Of a DNA stretch of 33,702 nucleotides, positions 1 to 10,600 are shown piece after piece. Numbering within the stretch: position 1 is the stretch's first letter; each line of letters begins with the position of its first letter. The DNA is from Aporhodopirellula aestuarii. Lineage in GTDB: Bacteria > Planctomycetota > Planctomycetia > Pirellulales > Pirellulaceae. The position numbers and the translations under genes were made by a program. The stretch is taken from contig NZ_JAMQBK010000055.1 of NCBI RefSeq assembly GCF_023701485.1, forward strand, positions 1 through 33,702, in the 5' to 3' direction. Below the pieces are notes generated by a model that saw only the letters and a list, made by a program, of their open reading frames with translations, was not told the DNA's origin and made no database searches.

Positions 1-17
1 AGGAGCCTAAGCGGCGC

Positions 18-53
18 AGTTCCGGCACGACTGAGCAAGTGAATGCCGGAACT
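18..53. other. stem-loop downstream of the HD-GYP gene
   Basis: Two perfect 10-base arms (AGTTCCGGCA at 18-27 and TGCCGGAACT at 44-53) enclose a 16-base loop. The hairpin lies about 65 bases past the stop of the minus-strand HD-GYP gene. No T-run follows on the minus strand, so it is at best a weak terminator or an mRNA 3'-end hairpin. The adjacent GGTCCGGCCTAC (about 65-76) resembles an intergenic repeat seen again near 27367. Confidence 0.35.
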
Positions 54-117
54 CGCAAAGCCTCGGTCCGGCCTACAGTTCGCGGCACGTTTCGCCTGAT
101 GATTCCTGCAGACCTGC

Positions 118-1392
118 TTAGCTCTGCGTTTCCGCTTGAGGCGGCTTGGGTGCATCCACGTGATCCATGAAGTCGAGTTGCACGCGGACGATCTCTTTAG
201 TGGACGCAAAGAACGCGTCGAGAACATCTGGGTCAAAGTGGTTTCCGCGACCTTCTTCCAGGATCGAAAAACACTTCTCGCGAGGCAACGCTTTCTTGTA
301 CGGGCGTTCGGCCGAAAGTGCGTCGAACACGTCTGCGACGGCCGTGATACGACCTTCGAGCGGGATATCTTCACCGGCTAATCCCAGTGGGTAGCCGGTA
401 CCGTCGAAACGCTCATGGTGAGTTTGCGCGATACTCGCGGCAAGCCGCATCAACGCGCTGCCGTTGCGTAACATGTCGCTACCAAACTCAACGTGCCGCC
501 GCATCAGTCTGGCATCTTGTCCCGCGTGAGGCTGAATGATCTGGTGACCAAACTTCACGTGGTTCTGGATAATGTCAAACTCCTCCGGTTCGAGCTTGCC
601 CGGCTTGAGCAAGATCGCATCTGGAATTGCGATCTTACCAACATCGTGCAGCTGTGCCGCCATTTCGATATCGCGAACGAACCAATCGGGCAAACCCATT
701 GATTTGGCGATGATTCCCGCGAAACGGCCCACGCGAATGACGTGATTGCCAGTATCGTTGTCGCGAAGTTCGGCAGCTCGGGCGAGACAGTAAACGACTT
801 CACGCCGTGAAGCTTCCAGTTCCCGCGTACGCTGTTCGACTTTGAGTTCAAGTTCAGTCGCGTGATTTTGCAATCGATCCTGAAACGACTTCGCCTGCAG
901 CGAGTTCCGCACCCGAGGAGTCAGATCCATCGGATCAACGGGCTTGAGCAAAAAGTCCGTTGCACCGAGCTCCAGACATGTCAGTTTGATTTGTTCGTCG
1001 GTATTGGCTGTGAGTATCAAAACCGGCAAGTAACGGAATTGTGGCTCTTCACGAACTCTCTTCAGGATTTCGATCCCGTCGACGCTCGGCATGTTGACGT
1101 CGAGCAACAGAACGTCTGGACGCGTCGCATTGAGAATCCGCAGCGCAGCGGTGGAGTCGGTTGTCGTTTCGAAATCGCGGTATCCGGCGCGTTCCAAATA
1201 TTTCTTAACGATCAGAACGTTGGCGATCTCGTCGTCAACGACCATGATTTTTCCGGGCAGCGCACGCGACTTGGCCGCATTGCAATTAGCCGATGTGGTC
1301 TTAGCCCCCGAAGTCGCAACGACGGGAAACCCAGCGGTCGGCGCGGTGTGCATCGCAGTCGTCAGATCGGAGTCGGAAAGCGTGTCGCTCAT
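118..1392 (-). CDS. response regulator with HD-GYP c-di-GMP phosphodiesterase domain
   Basis: A 424-residue cytoplasmic two-component output protein. Residues about 47-165 form a receiver domain with the acidic pair D53/D54, phospho-acceptor D98 and conserved K150. A helical linker (about 170-200) leads to an HD-GYP domain (about 200-400) with QLHDVGK (H249, D250), HHERFDGTGYP (H325-P335) and AVADVFDAL. The key metal-binding residues look intact, so it should hydrolyse cyclic di-GMP when phosphorylated; that activity is inferred from the family. Between the HD and GYP motifs there is an extra segment in which an I/LxxHVxFG-type helix occurs twice (about 275-304), seen in a subset of receiver-HD-GYP proteins. 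It is the last gene of the minus-strand set, 181 bases after the hybrid kinase, and is the likely final acceptor of that kinase's phosphorelay. Confidence 0.93.
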   Translation of the reverse strand: MSDTLSDSDLTTAMHTAPTAGFPVVATSGAKTTSANCNAAKSRALPGKIMVVDDEIANVLIVKKYLERAGYRDFETTTDSTAALRILNATRPDVLLLDVNMPSVDGIEILKRVREEPQFRYLPVLILTANTDEQIKLTCLELGATDFLLKPVDPMDLTPRVRNSLQAKSFQDRLQNHATELELKVEQRTRELEASRREVVYCLARAAELRDNDTGNHVIRVGRFAGIIAKSMGLPDWFVRDIEMAAQLHDVGKIAIPDAILLKPGKLEPEEFDIIQNHVKFGHQIIQPHAGQDARLMRRHVEFGSDMLRNGSALMRLAASIAQTHHERFDGTGYPLGLAGEDIPLEGRITAVADVFDALSAERPYKKALPREKCFSILEEGRGNHFDPDVLDAFFASTKEIVRVQLDFMDHVDAPKPPQAETQS

Positions 1393-1573
1393 AGTGCTAT
1401 CGAGTGGAAACGTAGAAAGAAGTTCACATCTGAATCGTACGTCGCGGTTGGTGCGCCGACAGAACGGCGACAGAACCGGTGAGCAAAGTACTGCCGCAAG
1501 AGTGCGGTTGTGCGAGATAGCATCAATGAACCAGTTATTTCGGATCCACCACTATTTTGGGATCAACGGCTGA

Positions 1574-4519
1574 TCACTGGACCGACTCGGGAACAACCAT
1601 ACGCTTACGAATGTCTACGATTTTGTTAATCCAACGATCGCACTCTGAAACGTTTCCTGCCCCCGCAGCGGCAAGCAAATTACGTGACGGTTGCGTCAAG
1701 TCAGAATACCCAACCGTCCCACCGGCTCCCTTGAGCCAGTGCGCACTCTGTGCGAGCTCGTGGAGCCGACCGTCGGAAAGTTCCTCGCGCATCTGGATCA
1801 GACGAGCGTCCATTCGGACCACAAATCCTTGCACGATTTCGAAAAAGTCAGGGTCATCTAGTGGCAGACTGCACTTGATGGCGCCAGCAACCGAAATCTC
1901 GGCCTCGGCATGCGTCGCAGCCGCCGCATGGGCGACTTGCGAGTCAGTACCCTGATCAGGTGTGCTTGCCCTCATAGCGGGAATCACGACACGTGATTGT
2001 ATTTCGCGAATTTCCTTGAGGGCTCGCAGCGCGACCTCGGCTTGATTGTCCTTAGCGGCTTGTTCGAGCTCCTTGGCGGGGGAAGTGAAACAGCCCAGTC
2101 CGACGGTTCCCCCAGCTCCCTTGAGCCAGTGTGCGTCGCCATGAACCGATTCAAAATTGGCCTCCTCAATTGCGTGTTCGATGGCATCAAGTCGATTGGG
2201 CAATCGGTTGAGGAAATCGCTCGTGATGGCGCGGAAGTCTTGGTCATCCATCGGCAACGTTGGCACGATCGCGCCCGGCATACCCTCCACGTCATCCGCT
2301 TCTTGAACGCCCACCTCACTGGGTAGGAGTATGCAAGGCAGATCAATTTCGGCTGACTCCGTTTCCGGTGCTGGCCCCAAGTGGTTCGATACGAGTTGCA
2401 GCAATTGATCGATATTGATCGGTTTGGTCATGAAGTCATCACAACCGGCTTCCTCACATTTCTCGCGATCGCCCCGCATCGCGTTTCCGGTCAGCGCGAC
2501 GATTGGCGTCGTGAAACCTGCTTCGCGAAGGCGTCTTGTGGCGGTGTACCCGTCAAGAACCGGCATCTGCATATCCATCAACACCAGTTGAGGTGTTTCA
2601 TTGGCGATGCACTCGATAGCCTCAAGGCCGTTGTTTGCTGTGATGACGGTCGCACCGGCACGTGTCAGAACCAATTCGATCAGCTTGCGGTTCGCTTCGC
2701 CATCATCGACGACGAGAACCGTCGATGGAGGCAATCTGGTGAGATCGCCACCGTCATCGGCCGACCGTTTGTCCGTACTCGCCTTCAACTCACTCGGCGA
2801 CACGAGGTCATACAGGTCATCTTTTCGAAGTGGGAGTTCGAGCCGGAAGGTGCTACCCATCCCCGGTTTGCTGATCACATTGAGTGTCCCGCCCATCGCT
2901 TCGGCGAGTCGCCGACTGATCGAGAGTCCGAGTCCCGTGCCGCCAAATTTACGCGTTGTAGTTGAGTCGGCCTGCACGAACGATTGAAATATTTTGGCTT
3001 GCTGTTCCGGCGTCATACCGATACCGGTATCCACCACGTCAATTCGCAGCACCTGATCGCTCGTCGCGTCTACGAACTCGGGGTTTTCGTGTTGGGTGAA
3101 CAGATTCTCAGGATCCGCATCTCGCATCGCCGCAATGATCGAAACGCTGCCGTCCTCCGTAAACTTGATCGCGTTGCCGACGAGGTTGGTGATCACCTGA
3201 CGCAGTCGAGTTGGGTCGCATTGGATGGTTCGCGGGATCGCACTCTGGAAATTGACGTTCAGGTCGAGTGAATTCTCGTCCGCACGAACTTGGAGGGTAT
3301 TGGCCACATCGATCAACACATGATCAACATGGGTATCGATCGTTTCGACTTGCAAATGCCCTGCTTCGATTTTGGAAAGGTCGAGAATGTCATTGATCAA
3401 CTCGAGCAAATGCGCACCGCTGCGGTGGATCATATTGAGATGTCCCACCGCTTCGTCCGAGTTCGAAACCAACCCGCGACGAAGCACGTCAGTAAATCCA
3501 AGAACCGCGTTGAGTGGAGTTCGGATCTCGTGGCTCATATTGGCGAGGAACTCGCTCTTGGCCTCGTTGGCATTTTGTGCGGCGTCTCTTGCTTGAGCCA
3601 GCGCGACTTTGTTCTCTTCGATCAACGTGATGTCGTCGAACGTCGCCAAGAATCCTTGACCGGTGATCGGCGTGCAATTCACCGAGAACGTCAATCTCCG
3701 ACCGTCGACATCGAGTTGCAAGATCCGGTCATGCACAGAGTCTTCGAGACGCTTGGCCATCGCCCAAGGCTGTTCGCAAATCACGTCGGATTTGTCTTCA
3801 CCTGCCTCATCGGACTCGGTCGGATCGATCCACTTGAGCGAACTGACGGGTTTCCCGACCAGCTTGGAAGACTCCGTCGCGATCAATTGCGTGAGCCGCT
3901 TGTTGGCGAACAAAACACGTTGATCTGCGTTGAGCAGCACCAACCCAACGGTGAACGTATCGAGGGCTCGCTCCACGTGCGTGGGTACCGCGCCCGAAGG
4001 ATCGAGACTCTGCAGTGTCTTGCGCAAGAAGAATGAAAACTGGACAAAGCACGCGGGAACGAGCACGATCAATAACCACGCCGGTGCCCAGTAATTCAGT
4101 CCGAATAAACCGCCCGTCGAGATGAACGCAACCTGCATTTCGCCCCATTGCTTGCCATAACGAAACACGGGAACTCGCATCTGATTCATCGCATCGTCAT
4201 GCGAGTCATCCCACGTCTCTTCGTGCGGGCCGGCTGAGACGAGCAAACCGCCCTCGGTATTAATCAAACCGATGCTGCGGATGGAGCCATCACGATGCAC
4301 GACCGACTCCAGAGTCACTTGCAGACTCTCAATCTGACCGCTCGATGCCATCGCCGTACCACTGATCGCGAGCGTTTCGCACAGTTTCGCGCGTCCACGC
4401 AGAATTTCTTCCTGCTCGTTCGGAAAGAATCCAGCCGCACTGGCAACCAACAACGTGCCGGTCATCAAACCGACCAACCCGAAGGAGAGGCGAAGCCGAA
4501 TGGGGATACGAGAGAACAT
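1574..4519 (-). CDS. membrane hybrid histidine kinase with receiver and two tandem Hpt domains
   Basis: A 981-residue inner-membrane sensor kinase. TM1 is at about 10-31, followed by a roughly 110-residue periplasmic sensor, TM2 at about 147-165 and a PAS-like domain at about 180-300. The HisKA domain has [10 protein letters not shown] with phospho-acceptor H330. The HATPase_c domain has N445/N449, DTGIGM (D497) and GGTGLGL (526-532). A receiver (about 600-712) carries D605/D606, acceptor D649 and K699. Two Hpt domains follow, each with [12 protein letters not shown] (H797 and H927). The Hpt modules (about 745-850 and 878-980) resemble each other along their whole length, so they arose by tandem duplication. 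All phosphorelay residues are present. It sits 99 bases after the giant surface-protein gene and before the HD-GYP regulator, suggesting co-transcription and a His-Asp-His-Asp relay to that regulator. What it senses is unknown. Confidence 0.95.
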   Translation of the reverse strand: MFSRIPIRLRLSFGLVGLMTGTLLVASAAGFFPNEQEEILRGRAKLCETLAISGTAMASSGQIESLQVTLESVVHRDGSIRSIGLINTEGGLLVSAGPHEETWDDSHDDAMNQMRVPVFRYGKQWGEMQVAFISTGGLFGLNYWAPAWLLIVLVPACFVQFSFFLRKTLQSLDPSGAVPTHVERALDTFTVGLVLLNADQRVLFANKRLTQLIATESSKLVGKPVSSLKWIDPTESDEAGEDKSDVICEQPWAMAKRLEDSVHDRILQLDVDGRRLTFSVNCTPITGQGFLATFDDITLIEENKVALAQARDAAQNANEAKSEFLANMSHEIRTPLNAVLGFTDVLRRGLVSNSDEAVGHLNMIHRSGAHLLELINDILDLSKIEAGHLQVETIDTHVDHVLIDVANTLQVRADENSLDLNVNFQSAIPRTIQCDPTRLRQVITNLVGNAIKFTEDGSVSIIAAMRDADPENLFTQHENPEFVDATSDQVLRIDVVDTGIGMTPEQQAKIFQSFVQADSTTTRKFGGTGLGLSISRRLAEAMGGTLNVISKPGMGSTFRLELPLRKDDLYDLVSPSELKASTDKRSADDGGDLTRLPPSTVLVVDDGEANRKLIELVLTRAGATVITANNGLEAIECIANETPQLVLMDMQMPVLDGYTATRRLREAGFTTPIVALTGNAMRGDREKCEEAGCDDFMTKPINIDQLLQLVSNHLGPAPETESAEIDLPCILLPSEVGVQEADDVEGMPGAIVPTLPMDDQDFRAITSDFLNRLPNRLDAIEHAIEEANFESVHGDAHWLKGAGGTVGLGCFTSPAKELEQAAKDNQAEVALRALKEIREIQSRVVIPAMRASTPDQGTDSQVAHAAAATHAEAEISVAGAIKCSLPLDDPDFFEIVQGFVVRMDARLIQMREELSDGRLHELAQSAHWLKGAGGTVGYSDLTQPSRNLLAAAGAGNVSECDRWINKIVDIRKRMVVPESVQ

Positions 4520-4597
4520 GGGAATTGCGTGAACGAAGGAGATAATGGAAATGGATGTTGTGAAGTCGGTGTCGACGAATCGGTTTGATGTCAGCGG

Positions 4598-4613
4598 ACG
4601 ACTCGCAAGTCGT
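4598..4613. other. small stem-loop just after the giant gene stop
   Basis: ACGACT/AGTCGT, six perfect pairs around a 4-base loop, starts 5 bases past the stop codon of the giant surface-protein gene. No T-run follows. It could protect the 3' end of the giant mRNA or reduce read-through into the kinase gene. It is too short to call a terminator. Confidence 0.25.
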
Positions 4614-4618
4614 ATTGG

Positions 4619-7600
4619 CTAGTCGTCCGTGATTTGAACCTCGCGGTTCTGGCGGTCCATCAGCTCTTCGAGTGTTTCGCTAGCGGCGTCTCCGCCGGCG
4701 GCAGTGCCTGATAGACCGTTCATGATCAGCAATGGGTCGACGCCACTCCAAGCGGGCATGTGCGCGATCAATCCGGAAACCAAGAATCCACTCCGCATCG
4801 CCCAGGCGACGACACCCACGGTAAAACTCGATGCTGCCGCACCGGCCGAACCGACCACGATGAGGTCACCTTGGATCCGCGAATCAACATTCTTTTGATA
4901 GCTGTCGAGCTGATCCCACATCGCACCCGGACGCGTCATCAATGCAAAGTCGGCCATGACAAGGTTTCGCGTCTGGTAGTCGCTCAACGGTGCCGACGAT
5001 TCCGATTGAGCATCGAATGATTCACGTGAAATCCGAGTACTCTCCGTTGAGAAAGACTCCGATAGCTGTTTGAGCAACGCATCCGTTGGGCTCGCTGGTT
5101 CGCCTCGACTCTCGGACTGCGTCTGAATGACCACCTCGACGACGTTCACCGATTCCGTGTTCTGTCCCGGCTGAGACTCCGAGTGTGCTTCATTGGGGAC
5201 TCCGGACTGCATGGGCGTCTGTGATTCACCGTCGCTCGACTCGGAAGAAGAATCACTTTCGGAGTCCGACTCCGACTCACTACTACCAGAATCCGACTCG
5301 GCGGGCTCTTCATTCGAATTGTTCGTGCCCTCGGATCCACCGTCGGACTCGGGAACCACGGGCGATGTCGGTACCGTCGGCCGAACCACGGGGAAGACCT
5401 CGATCGTGACCGTTGCGACGTTGCTGTCAAACGTTCCATCGTTGGCCATCCACTGGAACGTCACTCGCCCCACGAACCCGGCAGTAGACGTGTAAGTAAA
5501 TGCGCCAGAGGGATGTAACGAGAGCGTTCCCGAAATCGGGCCGGACACCAGCACGGCGGAGAGGGGTGCCCCTTCGGGATCACTCGCCAGTGATTTAAAT
5601 ACCGAAGCCGCTACCGACTTGCTATGACCAGACACGGCCGTCGTTTGATAGTCGTCCAGGGAGGGAGCCTGGTTTGCCGCAACAATGACCCCCGTTGGCC
5701 CGCTGACGATCGGACCTTCCGAGTTAGTGTTGCCATCAGAGAAACTCACTTCGACACGAATCTCGCTCCCCACGTCAGCAGAAACCAACGTGTAAGTGCT
5801 CGCGTTAGCGCCGCCGATCGCATCACCATCTCGGGTCCATTGGTAGTTAAACGCGCCCAAGCCGTCTTCGTCCGCGATATCACTCGTGTCGACGACGAGA
5901 GTTTCCCCTTCCTTCAGCGTTCCCGATATCGAGGGCGTCCCCGTCGCCGGATCGTTGGCGTCTTGGATCGTCAACGTAAACGATTGCGAGTCGTCTGGGG
6001 ATCCAGTCAGCGTGGCATCATCCACCAAAACGGTGACATCCAAACTCGGATTGGTCTCAAAATCGAGTGTCACGCCGGCCTTGAGATGCAACTCCGTCCC
6101 ACCGGCTTGCAGCTCGAAGAATGAAGCGTCGTCGCCGGTCAGCGTCAGGTTGTTAGTTCCGAGTGCGTCGTCATTGATTGCAACGGTCGCAACCTTCATG
6201 CTGCTCGACGTGTCGGTGTTCTCCGGTGTTGTAGTGATCACGGGTGTAATCGTCAGCGTGGGAGATTCGTTGCTGTCAGTGACCGATACCGAATAGGATT
6301 TCGTGTCGTCCGGCGTGCCACCGACACTTGAATCGTCGACGACGACGTTGACGTCGAGGGCCGGGTTTGTTTCGAAATCGAGGGACGCTCCAGCGACCAA
6401 TCGCAGGTCACTGCCTACGATCTCAAACAGCCCTGCGTCGTCGCCCGAAAGACTGAGCGAATTGGTTCCCAACGCATCGTCATTCACCGTGATCGTCGCT
6501 ACGACGATTGCGGATGTCGTATCGGCATCCTCTGCTAGCGTTGCCACAACGGGAGTCAACGTGACCGTGGGAGCTTCGTTGACGTTACTAATCGTGATGG
6601 CAAGCGAATCGGAGTCCTCAAACGTAGCACCGAGATCGGTGTCATCGACCTCAACGTTCACATCCAGCGAAGGGTTTGCTTCAAAGTCGAGCGTCACGCC
6701 GGCTTTCAAGTGCAGCTCATTGCCGCCGACGATTTCGAACATCGCGGCATCGTCACCCGTCAATGAGAGTACGTTGGTCCCCATTGCATCATCGGTGACA
6801 GTAATGTCAGCGACTTTGGTACTCCCGGAACTGGTGTCGGCATCCTCCGACAAAGTCGTCACTGGGTTGCTCAGCGCGACCGTGGGGGCTTCGTTGACAT
6901 CACTGATCGCGACTGCAAGGGAATCGGAATCATCAAACGTAACGCCGATCTGGGAATCATCAACGCGGACTGTCACGTCAAGTGAAGGATTCGTTTCATA
7001 GTCGAGCGTCGCGCCGGCTTTCAAATGCAATTCGTTCCCACCCACGATCTCAAACATCGCGGCGTCGTCACCCGTCAACGAAAGCTCATTGGTTCCGTTT
7101 CCATCGTCGGTGATAACGATATCAGCGATCTTGATACTCGAGCCAGTGTCAGCATCCTCCGCCAACGAGGCAAGTTGGTTGGTCAGCGTGACCGTGGGAG
7201 CGGAATTGACGCCTGCGGTTCCGTACTGACGCGCGAAGACGCCGCTGGTATCGGCTTGACCCGTTTGATCTCCCGCGCCGCTCCAAACGACGACGAAATT
7301 ATCGACGTCCAGCATGGCTACCGATGCCTTGCTTTGGGTGCCGGAGGTACTTTCGTTGACTCGAAATTCGCTTCCAATCAGGTTACCATTCGAGTGAAAT
7401 CTCTGACCGAAGATACCGTACGAATCGCTTTGGCCCGTCTGCGATCCGTAGCCTTCCCAGACGACGATGAAACGTCCATCGTCCTCTATTGCGATCGATG
7501 GATCGACTTGGTCAAAGCTTGATGTTGTGGCAACAGACTCCGTGCTGCCGGAGGTCGATCCATTTTGGTTATAGCGTTGCAAATAGACATCGCTGGGAGT

Positions 7601-10600
7601 AATCGCTCCTGATTGTCGCCATACCACGACGAACGAACCATCGTCTTGCATCGCCACGTCGGCATTGCCAGCGTATAAGCTGCTGGCAACGGTGACTTGA
7701 CCGCCCTGTTCATTGCCATCATCGTCAAACAGTTGAAAATGGACTCCCACCGTATCGTCCCAGACGATCACGAAATCGCCTTCTGTGTTCATTGCGATTG
7801 CAGCGTCATACTGGGTTCCACTCGTCGCGGTGTTGACGCGGAATTCACTGCCCACTGCCGCCCCAGAACTGTCAAAACGCTGAGCAAAGATTCCAGCCGA
7901 ATCGGTCTCACCGCTCTGGGTTCCGTTGCCCTGCCAAGCGATTACAAATTCGCCTGTGAAGGTGTTCATTCCGATGACCGAATTCTTTTGGACTCCCGAG
8001 GTGCTGGTGTTGGCGACCAACTCGCCCGTCAATGCCGTACCATTGGCAGCGAACCTGCGGTAGTAAATATCGTCCCCGGTCGCTCCTTGATTGCTTGTCC
8101 ACGTCACAACAAACGTGCCATCAAATGCGGACGAGACACTGGCCCACTGTTGATCGTTGGTGGGCGTTTCGTTCACACGAAACTCGGTCGTGATCGCCGT
8201 TCCGTCAGCCGCAAAACGTTGTGCATAGACGCCCTTCCCCGATCCATCCTGGTTCAAGCTGGTCCAGACAACGACGTAACTGCCATCGGCTGCCATCGAC
8301 ACCGCCCGGGTACTACCACGGTCCTCGGCGCTGGTCACCTGTTGATCACCGACTTCGTCATTGACCAAATACTCATTCGACGCCGTCAGTGCTTCGTCGG
8401 CATCGGTCACTGTCACGGCAAGGTTTTGATTGTCCGTAAACGTTCCATCGCTAGACTGGACGGTAAGGTAATAAACATTGTTATCGCCCTCGTCTTCTGG
8501 GTCTTCAAAATTAGGCGGCGCGATAAATCGCAACTCACCACTTGAGCTGTTGATTGAGAATTTTGCAGCATCAGTTCCGCTGATCGAATATGTCAATGTT
8601 TGGCCAGGCAAATCATCATCTGTTGCCATCACCGTGGTTACGCTGGTGGTGTTTTCAGTCACATTGATCGCCGCATTCGCACCGCCACCGTTGGAGGTGA
8701 TTGCCGGAGCGTTGTCATTCACCGCGGTGACGGTCACGGCAATCGATTGCGTGTCGGTTAGCGATCCGTCACTGACTTGGACAGTAACGTCATAGATGTT
8801 GTTACCGCCGGTATCGGTCGGTGCTTCGAAGTCGGGGACAGCGAGGAAGCTCAGCACTCCAGTCGCGTTATTGATCGTGAATTTGGCCGCATCGTCCCCC
8901 CCAACAATCGAATAGCTGAGCGACTGGGTTGGCAAGTCAGCGTCCGATGCCGCAACCGTCGTTACGGTTAAGGTGTTTTCGGAAACGTTCACCGCAGCAG
9001 TTGCGGCTCCGCCGTCACTCGTGATCACCGGAGCTTGATTCGGAGGAGTCGTTGCTGAGGTCAATGAGAAGCCGAAAATTTGCTCTGCTGCGGAACCCAA
9101 TCCGACATCCGATCCGTCCAGCACGAGCGTGGCTGTGAAATTGGATGAGGGGGATCCAAGATCGGTCGTGGTTACCGAGATCGAAAAGATATCATTTCCG
9201 GTCACGACGACATTGTTACTACCAACCGTTCCCCCATCTTTTACCGAAACAAGAATTTCGCCCACATTCAGGGTGTGACCACCGAGAGTGACACTGTTTT
9301 CAATCAGGTCCAATCCTTGCAATTGACCACTCAAGATCGATGATTCGTCGATCAAGGTTTGCAGCGTCCCGGTCGTGCTAACCGCACCGACATTGTCCGG
9401 CGTGTAGTATTGGATTTTGTGATGCTGGAGTGAATCGGTATGAGCCAGCAAAAAACTGCCTTTGGATAACGTGACATCGCCCACGAGGGTGTCCTGAGTT
9501 ATCAAAGTCACAGCATGAAAGCCGAGACTCACGGGGTTCTTAAGCAAAATCGTGAAGGTTCCCGAGCTGTAATCGCCTGTAGCATCGGGTCGGAAGACGA
9601 TCAAGTCATTGCGCGTGACCGGCAATGTGTTGGTGCTGATCAGCGTTTCGATATCGCGAGTCGCGAATAGCACGTCCCCGGCTTGCAGATCATACGTGGT
9701 GGTGTTTCCAATCGTGATGGCTTCGGTGACGTAGTGCAGTGACTCGATATCGGCTGCTCCGTCTTGAGCAAACGATGTCAGATTAAACAAGCTGGCAAAA
9801 CTACCACCGGTTGTTCCCGCCACAGGATCCAGACTGGTGATACTGCCAAACTCAATGATTTCTCCTGCATCCCACTCTGATAATCCCGGAGCACCACTGG
9901 AGGTAACGTTTTCGTCAGTACTGATCAGAATACTGTTCGACGGCAGTCCGGATTCCACCGAGTTGTTGACCGTAACCGCAATCGCTTGGCTGTCGGTCAA
10001 CGTGCCATCGGTCACCTCGACAATGACGTCATACACATTGTCGCCACCGACATCGGTGGGTGTTTCGAAGTCAGGTGCAGCGATAAAACTCAGCTCTCCG
10101 CTCGAATCGTTGATCGTGAATTTTGCCGCATCGGCACCTCCGCTAATTGAATAGGTCAGTGTTTGGGCCGGGGCATCGGCATCCGTTGCGACCACGATTG
10201 TTACCGCAGTATGGTTTTCGGAGACATTGATACTCGCCGTCGCTCCACCTCCGTTGGACGTGATCTCGGGACTGCTTTCATTAACCGGTAAGACGTTGAT
10301 CGTGAGCACTTCCGTCGCGGTCGATGTGTCGCTGCTGGTGGCGCGAACGGTGATGTCATGCGACGTCGTGACCTCGTAATTTAATAGCGATCCATTGGAA
10401 ACAGTAACCACTCCGGTTGTACTGTTGATCTCGAAACGTCCTCCCGCATCATCATCGAGCGAATACGTTACGGTGTCACTGGAATCCGTCGCGAACGCCG
10501 TCACCCCAACCGCCGTTCCATTAGCGGAATCTTCATCGACTTGGTTCGCCCCCGTGTCGGTATCGGTGACTGCGCCCACCGGACCAACAACGCCGTATTG

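Noticed and set aside
862..1482. 206-codon plus-strand open frame opposite the HD-GYP regulator
   Set aside because: It overlaps the receiver domain on the other strand and has no family features.
3290..4036. 248-codon plus-strand open frame opposite the hybrid kinase
   Set aside because: The minus strand here encodes clear PAS, HisKA and membrane segments; the plus frame has no domain.
6303..7001. 232-codon plus-strand open frame with Ser/Thr-rich repeats
   Set aside because: It is the antisense of the tandem cadherin-like repeats; its repetitiveness mirrors theirs.
7697..8545. 282-codon plus-strand open frame opposite the giant gene
   Set aside because: It is antisense to a well-supported repeat-rich coding region and has no recognisable domain. 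Long antisense frames arise from the codon bias of the real gene.
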